A stretch of DNA of 64,000 nt from Streptomyces coacervatus (GCF_029223485.1 NZ_JARHTP010000001.1:1-64000); one strand, 5' to 3'. Shown: positions 24,502-32,920, counted from the first letter of the stretch. Notes: generated from the sequence alone by a model not told the origin. Numbers and translations are program-made.

Positions 24502-24822
24502 TCAGAAGTTGTCGGGTAGTTGGGCGCGGGGGCCGTCGGGGGCGAGGACGTTCACGATGTGGTCGAGGTCTTTGGGCCGCCACAGTGCGGTTTCGAGGCC
24601 GCAGGCAGCGAAGTGCTTGAGCCAGTCGCGCTGAGCGGGGCGTATACGTCCGGTGTCGGACTTGAACTCGGCGAAGATGATGCGTTTGGCCCTGGGATGT
24701 CCGTAGACCTCGTCGGGCCATCCTGCGTCGCTGCGCTGCGAGTTGTGGGTGTGATAGGTGAGAGTCCAGCCGCGGAGGGCTGCGATCTTGCGGACGTGCC
24801 GGCGGAACTGTTCCTCGGTCAC
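24502..24822 (-). CDS. VRR-NUC domain nuclease
   Basis: The 106-residue protein has the VRR-NUC endonuclease motifs: SDAGWPDEV (metal-binding Asp after a GxPD turn), FAEFKSDTG (the E-x-K active-site pair) and RPAQRDWLKHF. The GTG start at 24822 overlaps the stop of the upstream gene by four bases (GTGA) and directly precedes the first helix (TEEQFRRHVRKIAALRGW). Phages and plasmids use such single-domain nucleases in replication, recombination or junction resolution. Confidence 0.78.
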   Translation of the reverse strand: MTEEQFRRHVRKIAALRGWTLTYHTHNSQRSDAGWPDEVYGHPRAKRIIFAEFKSDTGRIRPAQRDWLKHFAACGLETALWRPKDLDHIVNVLAPDGPRAQLPDNF

Positions 24823-25097
24823 GCGGCCCGCCTGTGGCGCGGGACGTCGGCCTCCAGGAGGGCGGCGAGGTGCGCGGCGGCGTCCGGGTCCGGTCGCGGC
24901 TGGCGCCGGACGGCGGGCGGGGCCGGGAGCGCGGGGCGGCGGTGGCGTTCCTTGAGGAGTTCGGGCAGCGGGCGCTTCGTTTCCTCCCACAGGATTTCCT
25001 GCAGGGAGCGGCCGTATCGCTCGAGGACGAGGGCCTCGTAAAGGGCGTCGTCGTGGCTGGTGTGGCGCATGTCGTGGTGGTTGTTCAGGGCAGGCAT
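24819..25097 (-). CDS. Small hypothetical protein upstream of VRR-NUC gene
   Basis: This 92-residue protein begins MPALNNHHDMRHTSHDDALYEALVLERYGRSLQEILWEE and has a Pro/Arg-rich tail. It overlaps the VRR-NUC gene by four bases, so the two are translationally coupled. No family is recognised. Confidence 0.55.
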   Translation of the reverse strand: MPALNNHHDMRHTSHDDALYEALVLERYGRSLQEILWEETKRPLPELLKERHRRPALPAPPAVRRQPRPDPDAAAHLAALLEADVPRHRRAA

Positions 25098-25302
25098 GTT
25101 GGTTGCTCCATGGGTTGGCCGGGACCCGCAGGGGGGTGCGGGTCCCGGCCGGAGGGGTGGCTCGTATCTGACGAGCCGTTCCGGGCGGGCGGGGCGCGGG
25201 GGGTCGCTGCCCGTCCGGAGGTGTGGATGGATGGTCGGGCCGTGCCAGGGCCTGACATCACTCAGAACCTAACACGAAGATGTGCACTGACCTATTTCTG
25301 GG

Positions 25303-25494
25303 TCAGTCGACGATGGCGAGCTCGTCGGGCTCGTACGGGAGGGGCTTGGGTGCGCCGGGCCACTGCACCATCACGAGCCTCTGTCCACTGATGGGGTCGG
25401 TGGCATGTCCGCGCACTTCGCCGAACGGGCGGAGCATGCCCTTGGGGGTCACCCGGGCGAGCGTCACGCCGGTGTGCTTCTCGAAGTCTTCCAT
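25303..25494 (-). CDS. Small hypothetical protein
   Basis: This 63-residue protein (MEDFEKHTGVTLARVTPKG.., SGQRLVMVQWPGAPKPLPYEPDELAIVD) probably folds as a small beta domain. CAGGAGG precedes the ATG at a good distance. The gene ends in a sequence (GACCCAGAAATAGG) that recurs near 25797-25811 after the 80-codon gene upstream. Function unknown. Confidence 0.6.
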   Translation of the reverse strand: MEDFEKHTGVTLARVTPKGMLRPFGEVRGHATDPISGQRLVMVQWPGAPKPLPYEPDELAIVD

Positions 25495-25511
25495 GCTGGC
25501 CTCCTGGCCGT

Positions 25512-25778
25512 TCAGGTAAGGGAGTTGCTGGCGATAAGGGTGAGTGCGTGGCCCCACTGTTCGGTGACGGGCTCGTCGAAGGTGAAGCCCGAGTCGAGGG
25601 CTTCGAGTTCGGCGACCCGCCAGTCCGTGCAGGTGCCGGCGGGCGGGTGCTCGAAGTGCTGGATGGCGCCGTCATGCAAGGTGATGGCGAGGCGGATCGT
25701 GCCGTCGGGGCTGATGGTCGTGTTGGTCTTACTGCTTGAGACCGGGGCTTCCGCGGTGAGTGAGTTTCCGAGGATCAT
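25512..25778 (-). CDS. Small hypothetical protein
   Basis: An 88-residue product (MILGNSLTAEAPVSSSKTN.., GTIRLAITLHDGAIQHFEHPP) with alternating beta-like segments. AAAAGGAG precedes the ATG. It is cotranscribed with its small neighbours. Function unknown. Confidence 0.6.
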   Translation of the reverse strand: MILGNSLTAEAPVSSSKTNTTISPDGTIRLAITLHDGAIQHFEHPPAGTCTDWRVAELEALDSGFTFDEPVTEQWGHALTLIASNSLT

Positions 25779-25811
25779 CGAAGCTCCTTTTGGGTAGTGG
25801 CCTATTTTGGG

Positions 25812-26054
25812 TCAGATGAGGGCTGCGAAGCCTTCGCAGGTGGGGCAGGTGTCGCCCGTGTCGGGGCTGGTGCCGTCGCTGCATGCGGGGCAGGGGAGGT
25901 GTCGGCCAGTGCCGTGACAGGTGTCGCACTCGCGAGTGTGCTCGTACGGCCCGTGCATGTAGGTGACGGTGCCGCCGCCTTCGCATTCGCCGCACTCCAG
26001 GGCGTGGGCGCCCGTGACGGTAATGGCGTCGATGATTGTCGGGGTGGCGAGCAT
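25812..26054 (-). CDS. DnaJ-type zinc-finger protein
   Basis: The 80-residue product consists almost entirely of CxxCxGxG-like repeats: CGECEGGG, CDTCHGTG, CPACSDG and CPTCEG. Together they supply two zinc sites as in the central DnaJ domain. Stand-alone versions occur in phages and plasmids and may act as small chaperone or nucleic-acid-binding modules. AGAGGAG precedes the ATG. It is first in its operon, behind the promoter at 26110-26137. Confidence 0.7.
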   Translation of the reverse strand: MLATPTIIDAITVTGAHALECGECEGGGTVTYMHGPYEHTRECDTCHGTGRHLPCPACSDGTSPDTGDTCPTCEGFAALI

Positions 26055-26109
26055 CTGCTCCTCTTTTGGCGGTTGGCCGGTGCGGGCTACGCCCTCACCT
26101 CATGAGTTA

Positions 26110-26137
26110 ATTCTACTATTCACGGTGGGGGTGTCCA
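26110..26137 (-). promoter_or_regulatory. Promoter of the zinc-finger operon (copy 1 of a conserved pair)
   Basis: Read leftward it has TGGACA (-35, 26137-26132), a 16-bp spacer and TAGAAT (-10, 26115-26110). It is embedded in a stretch nearly identical to that at 28746-28773, including the flanking GAGTTAATTCTACTAT on the plus strand. Confidence 0.65.
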
Positions 26138-26175
26138 CTCCCCGCAAGTGATCTCCGCCACGACGCCTCAAGACG

Positions 26176-26395
26176 CTATGCGGTGAACAGGCCCTCCTGC
26201 ACGGGCTCTGCCTGCGGCCCGGGATCGGCGTCGAGATGCTCAATGTGCTCGGTGAGCGTCCAGCCGAGCCATCGCCACTCGGGGAGAAGCGGCCTCGGCG
26301 ACGGGCCGCTGCCGCACACCAGGGATGTGACGCCTGCCGCGCGGGCCGCGTTCACGAGGGGCGTGCGCTCCAGGATCAGCAAGTGTGGTCTGACG
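26176..26395 (-). pseudogene. C-terminal fragment of an unknown gene
   Basis: The last 70 or so codons read LLILERTPLVNAARAAGVTSLVCGSG..LPEWRWLGWTLTEHIEHLDADPG.. and end VQEGLFTA. The upstream part is replaced by a transposase fragment. The QEGLF terminus resembles the motif with which DNA enzymes bind the beta sliding clamp. The parent protein is not recognised. Confidence 0.4.
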
Positions 26396-26675
26396 CGGTG
26401 GACGGTGGTGGCATCGACGCCAGAAGGTCCCGCAGCCGGTCCACGTCCAGGCGGCCGTGGTTCGACGCGCCGTACAGCGAGCCGTAGCTGCGCTGATGCT
26501 CGGCGATCAGCGACAGCTCGACCGGTGTCCTGACCGGCCCGTCCGCGCACAGCAGTGCATCGGTCAGTTCGAAGAACGCATCTGCCCGCGCGGACAGGCA
26601 CCCGTAGGAGGCCGTCCGAAAGCGTGACAGTTCCGCGAACACGCCTTGTTCGCCGACCTGCGCCAGCACACTCAT
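26376..26675 (-). pseudogene. N-terminal fragment of a DDE transposase
   Basis: From ATG 26675 the frame gives MSVLAQVGEQGVFAELSRFRTASYGCL.. through LLCADGPVRTPVELSLIAEHQRSYGSLYGA to DRLRDLLASMP. This is the start of a large streptomycete transposase family normally over 400 residues long. Similarity ends near 26400, where it fuses to another gene fragment. Confidence 0.55.
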
Positions 26676-26791
26676 AACCACAGCCTTCCTTGTGAACTCC
26701 TGCGTCTCGTCGCAGAGTTAAGGATCACGAGGAAGGCCGCCCTCGTACCCAGCGATCACTCCAATGAGTGACTCATGCGTACGATTACGCT

Positions 26792-27025
26792 ATGCAACAA
26801 GGGGGACGAGTGGTCAAAGCGGCTCAGTGGCTCATGATTTGGGCAGCGTTCACTGTCTTCATGTCCATCGTCACCATCTTCGCGGGCATTTATACGGGCT
26901 GGTGGCGCACTGCGGTGACGGCAGCGCCAGTAGTGGCCGTCTGGTATCTATTCCCGCGACTGCGGGACCGCAGAGCGCGCCAAGCCACTGCTCGGAAACC
27001 GGGCGGCGAGCCCACAGCGCCATAA
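26792..27025 (+). CDS. Small two-helix membrane protein
   Basis: A 77-residue product with a hydrophobic stretch AAQWLMIWAAFTVFMSIVTIF, a second near TAVTAAPVVAVWYLF, and a basic tail. No ribosome-binding site is visible, but TACGAT lies 13 bases before the ATG, so a leaderless message is possible. An upstream GTG at 26768 is an alternative start. It is oriented against its neighbours. Function unknown. Confidence 0.45.
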   Translation: MQQGGRVVKAAQWLMIWAAFTVFMSIVTIFAGIYTGWWRTAVTAAPVVAVWYLFPRLRDRRARQATARKPGGEPTAP

Positions 27026-27068
27026 CGTGCGGGGCTTTCCCCGGCGCCTCCTTGCAGGTGCGCGGGTG

Positions 27069-27287
27069 TCAGAACAGTTCTTCTTGACCGTCGACGTCGC
27101 CCGGCTGCTCGCGGCCGGACCGACGCGGGGTGCGGTCAGGGACGGTGTCGCCGAAGAGGGCGGCGGTGCCGAACCAGTCGGGTACGGCAGCGATCCGAGC
27201 GGGGCCCGCCTGTACGGGCAGTTCTTGGGGGGCCGTTGCGTCGAAATCGGCACGCCTCATCTGCGTCCAGCACTTTCCGGTGGTCAT
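27069..27287 (-). CDS. Small protein with C-terminal QEELF motif
   Basis: This 72-residue protein starts inside the stop codon of the upstream gene (ATGA overlap) and contains FDATAPQELPVQAGPARIAAVPDWFGTAALF. It ends GQEELF, which resembles a beta-clamp binding peptide. It may be a clamp-tethered accessory factor of the element's replication, but that is inference. Confidence 0.5.
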   Translation of the reverse strand: MTTGKCWTQMRRADFDATAPQELPVQAGPARIAAVPDWFGTAALFGDTVPDRTPRRSGREQPGDVDGQEELF

Positions 27288-27610
27288 GCATCCGCCTGGT
27301 GGCTCCCGCCGGGCATCTGGGTTGACCGCGCAGCCGCAGCTGCTTCGAGGACGGCGTCCGCCCAGTCGTGTACGAGTGCGGTCCCGGCTCGGCCTGCCGC
27401 CTCGCCTGGGGTGTGGCCGCCCTCGAGGGCCTTCAAGTAGCGGGCCGCGGTGACCTCCAGAGCGTTGGAGGACGTGAAGGTCTGAATGAGGCGGTCGATG
27501 TTCGTGCCGTGCATGTGGTTGAGGGCCCTCGCGGCGAAGGCGACGATCATTCCGACGTCTTTCCCGAGCTGTTCGGCCTGGGCGGGGGTGAGGGGCGCGC
27601 TGTAGCGCAT
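27284..27610 (-). CDS. Small helical hypothetical protein
   Basis: This 108-residue, mostly helical protein (MRYSAPLTPAQAEQLGKDVGMIVAFAARALNHMHGTNIDRLIQTF..) probably binds a partner rather than catalysing. It overlaps the next gene by four bases and follows the ParB-like gene by 115 bases in the same direction. Confidence 0.55.
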   Translation of the reverse strand: MRYSAPLTPAQAEQLGKDVGMIVAFAARALNHMHGTNIDRLIQTFTSSNALEVTAARYLKALEGGHTPGEAAGRAGTALVHDWADAVLEAAAAARSTQMPGGSHQADA

Positions 27611-27725
27611 GACGAACCTGGCTCCTGTGGAGTGACGGGGTTATGGGGAAGAAGGCGGCGCGGAGGTTGTGACCGCGCCGGCCGGGGTGCGGACGCGGTT
27701 GCCCGCACCCCCGGAACTGGGCCGG

Positions 27726-28703
27726 TCAGGCCGCGACAGCCTCGCGCTCGGCGGCGGCGTCCGCCTGCTCGGCGCTGTGGTCGGCCTCGGCCTCCGGGTT
27801 GACCGTGACGAGCTCGCGGGCTTCGGCGTGTGCCTTGGCCTGCTTGAGCTGGAAGCGGGCCTTGGTCAGCGACTCGGCGACCCGGTCGAGCTGCTCCAGG
27901 CGTGCACCGACCTGCGTCTCGAGGGTCTCGGCGAGCTTCAGCGGCTCGGTCTTGCCGATCTCGTCGAGCAGCGCCCGCACCTGCTCGATCTTGTCGAGCG
28001 TGCTGCGGGTCTTCTTCTGCGCGGCAGCGCGCTCGGTGCGCTGCTCCTCGGTCATCTCCTCGACGACCATGAGGACGGCCTGGTCCTGCTGCTGCTTCAT
28101 CGCGTAGGCGAAGTGCACGATCTCGTTGTCCGAGGCGAACTCGCCGCGCACGAACTTGCTGAGGACAGAGCCCTGGTTGGCGAGGTTGAGGGCGGCGATC
28201 TGCACGGCCGCCTGCGTGCCGATCTTCCCGTCCTGCACAAGCTCCTGGACCTCTATGCGCAGGTCGAGCAGGGCCAGGCGCAGCTTCACGTAGGTGGTGG
28301 TCTTGGCGAAGTCGGCGGCCACGGACTCGATGGTCGCGCCCTCCTCCTCGTCGAGGATGCGCTGGTAGCCGTGCGCCTCCTCGAACGGGGTCATGTCCTC
28401 GCGGGTGACGTTCTCGCTCATGGACCGCTTGAACCGCTGGAGTTCGTTCTTCTCCGAGGTGATCGTGGCGCGGATCTTGGTGCGGCCGAGGATCTGGTGG
28501 GCGCGCCAGCGGCGCTCACCGGCGACGATCTCGTAGCCGCCCTTCTCGTTGTCGGGACGGACCTCGATGGCCTGCATCAGGCCGTACGTGTCGATGGAGT
28601 TGGCCAGTTCGTTCAGCGCGTCCTCGCTGAAGTACTCGCGCGGCTGGCGCGGGTTGCGGTGGACCTGGCTCATCTTGAGGACGCGCTGCATTTCGGGCTC
28701 CAA
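27726..28703 (-). CDS. ParB/Spo0J-like protein
   Basis: The 325-residue protein has the ParB N-terminal domain (about residues 12-100: NPRQPREYFSEDALNELANSIDTYGLMQAIEVRP and the box GGYEIVAGERRWRAHQIL). A helix-turn-helix region follows (about 125-175) and then a long coiled-coil-like acidic tail. No parA-like ATPase gene is adjacent, so it may be a phage-type ParB protein for copy control, nuclease or regulatory use rather than chromosome partition. Its promoter is at 28746-28773. Confidence 0.82.
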   Translation of the reverse strand: MEPEMQRVLKMSQVHRNPRQPREYFSEDALNELANSIDTYGLMQAIEVRPDNEKGGYEIVAGERRWRAHQILGRTKIRATITSEKNELQRFKRSMSENVTREDMTPFEEAHGYQRILDEEEGATIESVAADFAKTTTYVKLRLALLDLRIEVQELVQDGKIGTQAAVQIAALNLANQGSVLSKFVRGEFASDNEIVHFAYAMKQQQDQAVLMVVEEMTEEQRTERAAAQKKTRSTLDKIEQVRALLDEIGKTEPLKLAETLETQVGARLEQLDRVAESLTKARFQLKQAKAHAEARELVTVNPEAEADHSAEQADAAAEREAVAA

Positions 28704-28745
28704 GTGGTGCTGATGAGGTTTCTTTCTCCCTCATCTCTTGAGTTA

Positions 28746-28773
28746 ATTCTACTATGCGTGAAGGGGGTGTCCA
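28746..28773 (-). promoter_or_regulatory. Promoter of the parB-like gene (copy 2 of a conserved pair)
   Basis: TGGACA (28773-28768), 16-bp spacer, TAGAAT (28751-28746), read leftward. The ATG of the parB-like gene is 43 bases downstream of the -10. The surrounding sequence is shared with the promoter at 26110-26137. Confidence 0.65.
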
Positions 28774-28885
28774 CTCCCGGCATGCCGCGCGAACGTGACC
28801 TCGACCACGTTCGTAAGCGGGCTCTGACATGCGGAAACGCTGATGGGCGCCGGGGAATCCCGACGCCCATCAGCGCCATCTACGA

Positions 28886-29200
28886 CTACTCGTCCAGCTG
28901 CTCGCGCCAGGCCCGCACCTGCGGAGGCGCCCCCGAGACGGGAACGGCGAAGCACTCCTTGCGGATCGGGCACGCCCTGCACACCCGCGCCGCCGCCCGC
29001 TCGCCGCCCGGCGCCTTGAGCCCTGTCCCCCCGGCATGCTCAGCGCACAGGGCCGCCGACCACGCCACAGGCCGGGCCAGCGCCTTGCGCCTGCCTGCGA
29101 GTCCGGCCAGCGCGGCCATGCGGTCCGCATCGCGGCCGCGGCCCGATCCTGTCCGGGTCGGCTGCGCTGCAAGCGCCAGAATGCGGTCGACGTCGATCAC
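28886..29200 (-). CDS. WhiB-like protein
   Basis: The 104-residue protein has four cysteines placed as in WhiB proteins: one in ALCAEHAG, then VCRACPIRKECFA (C-x2-C-x5-C), normally ligands of a [4Fe-4S] cluster that senses NO or O2. The usual GVWGG turn is missing, so it is a divergent, probably phage-borne member. The start is a GTG (VIDVDRIL). Actinophage WhiB homologues can interfere with host WhiB regulation. Confidence 0.6.
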   Translation of the reverse strand: MIDVDRILALAAQPTRTGSGRGRDADRMAALAGLAGRRKALARPVAWSAALCAEHAGGTGLKAPGGERAAARVCRACPIRKECFAVPVSGAPPQVRAWREQLDE

Positions 29201-29337
29201 CCCGGCCCCCTTGTCCCGGCAGTGCGTAGGCCGGCTGCCCCTTTCTGAGTTTGTGCGCAGTGCCGCCGTGTCGCCTCGCGGCCTCGCCTCCGGCTTCCCC
29301 CGCAGCCCCTATCGGGCTGCCTCGATACGGTCACCTG

Positions 29338-30069
29338 CTAGTGCCCCATTCCCGCGCCACCGTCGACCGGGATCACCGCGCCGGTGATGTAGGAGCCCCC
29401 GTCGATGAGGAACCGCACGGTGCGTGCGATCTCCTCGGGCTGCCCGAGACGGCCGAGCGGGATCTGCCCGAGCAGTGCCTTGATGCGGTCCTCCGGCAGA
29501 GCGGCGGCCATGTCCGTGGCGGTCAGCCCTGGCGCGACGACGTTCGCGGTGATGCTGCGCGAGCCGTACTCGCGGGCGATCGAGCGGGAAAGGCCGATCA
29601 GCCCGGCCTTGGAGGCGGCGTAGTTGGTCTGTCCGGCCTCCCCGTGCATTGCGGTCGCCGACGAAATGAACACCATCCGGCCGCCCTTGGCGCGCAGCAT
29701 GCCCGGCAGGGCGCGCTTGGCGACCCGGTAGGCGGCGGTCAGGTTCGCATCGAGGACGGCGGTGAAGTCGTCCTCGCTCATGCGGGCGAGCAGCCCGTCA
29801 CGGGTGATGCCCGCGTTGGAGACGAGGGAGGTGACGGGGCCGTGCTCGGTTTCGGCCTGCTTGAACGCCATGTCGACCTGCTCAGGGTCGGTGACGTCAC
29901 ATCGCACGGCCAGGAAGCGGCCCCCGGTGTGCTCCTGGCCCGGAAGGTAGGAATGGGCGGGGGGCTCGCCGGAGCGGTAGGTGACGGTCACGTTGTGGCC
30001 GGCCTCGGCAAGCTCGGTGGCTATGGCGTAGCCGATGCCTCGGTTGCCGCCGGTGATGAAGACGCTCAT
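29338..30069 (-). CDS. Short-chain dehydrogenase, FabG-like 3-oxoacyl reductase
   Basis: The 243-residue protein has the classical SDR signature: TGGNRGIGYAIA (NADP-binding), SNAGIT, catalytic Ser in ISSATAMHG and YAASK, and the C-terminal PVDGGAGMGH. It is closest in style to FabG reductases of 3-oxoacyl-ACP. It is divergent from an XRE/MmyB-type regulator, a pairing repeatedly seen in actinomycetes, where the regulator probably senses a lipid-like ligand and controls the SDR. AGAGGTG precedes the ATG. Confidence 0.85.
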   Translation of the reverse strand: MSVFITGGNRGIGYAIATELAEAGHNVTVTYRSGEPPAHSYLPGQEHTGGRFLAVRCDVTDPEQVDMAFKQAETEHGPVTSLVSNAGITRDGLLARMSEDDFTAVLDANLTAAYRVAKRALPGMLRAKGGRMVFISSATAMHGEAGQTNYAASKAGLIGLSRSIAREYGSRSITANVVAPGLTATDMAAALPEDRIKALLGQIPLGRLGQPEEIARTVRFLIDGGSYITGAVIPVDGGAGMGH

Positions 30070-30415
30070 GCCTGACACCTCTGGGATCGTCGTCGATGCA
30101 ATGTCCGCCCACGGCTCGTTGCCCGGTGGGGCGGAGATCGGGGGCGACGGGGGCCGTCGAGGAGGGTGACCCCGGCGGCGGTGCCACACATTGCCCGGAT
30201 TCCAGCCCGTTAGGCCGGTTCTAGGCGTGCCGGTACCCGCACAACCGGCACTGTGAGTACGGGTTATCGCCTATCCGAGGTGTCGGAATGTCTGGAATGA
30301 GCATAAATATGCATGTCTTGTACGGCAGGCCCCTCAAGTCGGACACGCGTATAAGTTGCGTTAGGGTTTCCTAATACTTTTCCTGTTCTTTACTTCAGGG
30401 GAGCTCTACACCTTC
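30070..30415. promoter_or_regulatory. AT-rich divergent control region between SDR and regulator
   Basis: These 346 bases become unusually AT-rich near the regulator. TTAGG-GTTT-CCTAA (30361-30374) is a perfect inverted repeat about 40 bases before the regulator ATG and is the best operator candidate. No gene is visible. Confidence 0.5.
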
Positions 30416-31240
30416 ATGGCGCGGAACCTGCCTCCGATCACCCGCATGCTCAAGTCATGGCGCGAATCACGCGACCCGCACGCCGTGCCCGGATTCACCG
30501 CCCGCTACGGCGCGCGCCGCCGCACAGGCCTCACCCAACGGGACCTGGCCGAACTCACGGGCGTGACCGAGGGCTGGTACGGAAAGCTGGAGCGCGGCGT
30601 CCTCGATCACGTCGGCGACGAGTTCTTGGAGCGGATCGTGCGCGTCCTCGGCCTGGACAGCGCGCAACGCGCCCACCTGTGGCTGGAGGCCAACGGCTGC
30701 GAACCGCCACCGCTCCCGCACTCGGACGCCAGCTCCATCGACCCCGTCGGTGCGGCCATCGTCCACAGTCAGATATATCCCGCGTACACCTACACCCATA
30801 GCTGGGACGTACGCGTCTTCAACGAGGCTGCTGCCCGCGACTACCCGTGGATGCTGCACGGCATCAACGTCATGATCTGGGCGCTCACTTTCCCCGAAGC
30901 GCGCCTGCAGCTCATCGACTGGGAGGAGACCTGGGCCAAGCCCATGGCCTCACAACTGCGCCTCGCGCACAAAGCGAACCCGGACGACGCACGCCTCAGC
31001 CAGGTCTGCGACCACATCAGGCAGGCCGATCCGGTCGCCCGCCGAATCCTCGACGACGACGTCACCACCGTCACCCACCCCGACGGCGACCGCCGCCGCC
31101 TCTACCTGCCGCACCAGCACGAGGAGACCGAAGTCGAGTTCGTGGCTCTGCAGAGGCTGGGCGACAACACCCGGCTCATGATCGTTGCACCCGGAGACCT
31201 CGCTCAGCGGGCCATGCCCTCCGCTATCCCGGGCATGTAG
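30416..31240 (+). CDS. XRE regulator with MmyB-like ligand domain
   Basis: The 274-residue protein has a helix-turn-helix (about residues 30-85: RRRTGLTQRDLAELTGVTEGWYGKLERG) followed by a PAS-like MmyB ligand domain (about 105-265: YPAYTYTHSWDVRVFNEAAARDYPWM..). MmyB-type regulators typically stand divergent to an SDR gene, exactly as here, and are thought to bind fatty-acid-like molecules. It may control its own gene and the SDR through the inverted repeat at 30361-30374. Confidence 0.82.
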   Translation: MARNLPPITRMLKSWRESRDPHAVPGFTARYGARRRTGLTQRDLAELTGVTEGWYGKLERGVLDHVGDEFLERIVRVLGLDSAQRAHLWLEANGCEPPPLPHSDASSIDPVGAAIVHSQIYPAYTYTHSWDVRVFNEAAARDYPWMLHGINVMIWALTFPEARLQLIDWEETWAKPMASQLRLAHKANPDDARLSQVCDHIRQADPVARRILDDDVTTVTHPDGDRRRLYLPHQHEETEVEFVALQRLGDNTRLMIVAPGDLAQRAMPSAIPGM

Positions 31241-31315
31241 CGACTGAGGGGCGTTCGCGATCACCGACCGGGGTGCGGCCCCCGCCCTGGTCGCCAACGA
31301 AGTCGCGATATTGGT

Positions 31316-32245
31316 TCAGCTGACAGGCTGGCGCCAGTCGAGCAGGACCCGCTTCTCCGGGACCTGACTGCCCTCCGCCCGCCCAACCCGCACGTGCTCG
31401 ATCTCCAGCAGCACCAGGCCCCGCTTCGACGCGAACGGGGCCGTACGCCACCAGGCCACCAGGTCGTGCACGTCACCGATCGGCAGGTCTGTCATCTGCT
31501 CCAGGTGCTTCAGCCGCACCTTGGACGTCCGTAGATCTTCCTTGCTGGCCCTTTGCGCGGCGACGAACGCGGCCTTCACCATCAGCCCGCGCCCGTACAG
31601 ATCGCCGATGCCGGCGAACCGCTCGTCGGCACCCGCAATGTGCTCTTTCAAGCGGGCAATCTCCGCCTCGATGTCACGCTGCAACTGCTCAAGCCGCTCA
31701 CGCGCCCCCGGCTTCAGCAGTTCAGCCAGAACGTGCTCGGCCACGAAGTCTTCGAGCTTCTCGGCGTTGATGCGGGTTCTTCCGCAGCCGTCGCACTTAT
31801 AGGACGGCGGGGCCTCAGCGTGGGCGCGGCTGCCGATCATGCCCTGTGTGCACTCGTCGCACACCGCGCACCCGCCGGTGACCAGGTACTCGTGCGCCTC
31901 ACGCGGCGTGCCGCGCTTCTCGCTGCGCTCCACGAACAGATCCTGCAGACGCATGTAGACGTCCGGCTCCAGAACCCGCTCGTCCCAGCCCTCGATCGGC
32001 TCGCCGTTCTCATTCAGACCCGCAAGCCGCGGATTGACCAGCAGGCGGTGCAGAACTTCACGGCGGAACTCGTTGCCGCGAGGGGTCAGCATGCCCTTGC
32101 TCGTCAGCCACCGCGTCGCCTCGGCTTCCGAATCGCCACCGAGCAGCAGCGTGACGGCCTCCCGCAGCAACGGCGCCTCCTGCGGATGCACCACCCCTGC
32201 GCGCACGTAGCCCGACAACCGTCCCACGCAGCAGACTCCGATCAA
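31316..32245 (-). pseudogene. Serine recombinase lacking its catalytic domain
   Basis: The 309-residue frame starts within the Recombinase domain (PLLREAVTLLLGGDSEAEATRWLTSKGMLTPRGNEF, RLLVNPRLAGL). It continues with a four-cysteine zinc ribbon (GGCAVCDECTQ..YKCDGCGRTRI) and a coiled coil (about residues 175-215). The N-terminal resolvase domain with the catalytic serine, about 150 residues, is absent, and no remnant is visible upstream. It is probably the relic of a large serine integrase, or a stand-alone DNA-binding derivative. Confidence 0.75.
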
Positions 32246-32537
32246 TTATTCGCACCTGCGACCCCTCGCGCCGACAACGCGTTAGGAGCTCCTTAGACCT
32301 GACATAGGCCAATGTATATCCGGGTCTGGAGCCATGCATGCGTAAGATCCCGTGAACTGGCCAGCCTTAACGCGATATTTGCAGGCCAGTGGGCACCGCT
32401 TGCTGTCGCATGTGACGCGGATCATAGCAACCTGTACGGGGCAAGTTGACTCGCCGCCAATTACACCCACGCTGGAGTGAGGCGGAAGAGGAGCCCGGAC
32501 GTGCGAAAACGACGCGACGCCCGGGCCGCATAGGTGG
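32246..32537. other. Gap with one doubtful small frame
   Basis: A 47-codon minus-strand frame from 32425 to 32282 (MIRVTCDSKRCPLACKYRV..) has four cysteines but non-streptomycete codon use and a poor start site. I do not call it a gene. The region is relatively AT-rich and may contain control sites for the recombination genes. Confidence 0.4.
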
Positions 32538-32738
32538 CTACACATCCAGAGTGATCCCCAGCGCCTTCCACAAGCTCGCCGTCGACACCTTCTGCGTCTG
32601 CCCCAGTGGAATCGTCTGCGCCGGGAACGCGCCGCCCCTGATCAACTCGTACGCCTTGTCCGAACCAATCCCCAACGCGCGAGCCGCCGTCACCACACTC
32701 ACCGCAGCCGGCAGGGACCTCACTTCCTCGACCGACAT
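32538..32738 (-). CDS. Excisionase-like HTH protein
   Basis: About 66 residues from MSVEEVRSLPAAVSVVTAARALGIGSDKAYELIRGGAFPAQTIPL to KALGI. The A-A-x-x-L-G-I-S-x-x-x-x-Y-E-L-I-R pattern is the winged helix of MerR/excisionase-type proteins encoded next to actinomycete integrases. The start is uncertain, with in-frame alternatives at 32780 and 32795. It is divergent from the integrase, as expected for a directionality factor. Confidence 0.65.
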   Translation of the reverse strand: MSVEEVRSLPAAVSVVTAARALGIGSDKAYELIRGGAFPAQTIPLGQTQKVSTASLWKALGITLDV

Positions 32739-32920
32739 CCCGCCACGGCGCCCCTCGGAACGAGTGCGCTGCACGGTCATTACAGATGAGGACAAAGGTG
32801 GTCACATCCCTCTTCCCCGCGCCACCTGGCAGGAAGCATACGGCGCCCAAGGAAGCGTCTCCTTCGCTACAGCAAGATCAGGACACGTACGGAAGATCCA
32901 GCCCAAACCAGGGAGCCCGC

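Noticed and set aside
32282..32425. Possible 47-codon cysteine-containing minus-strand gene
   Set aside because: Third-position base use is near random and the start region is weak.
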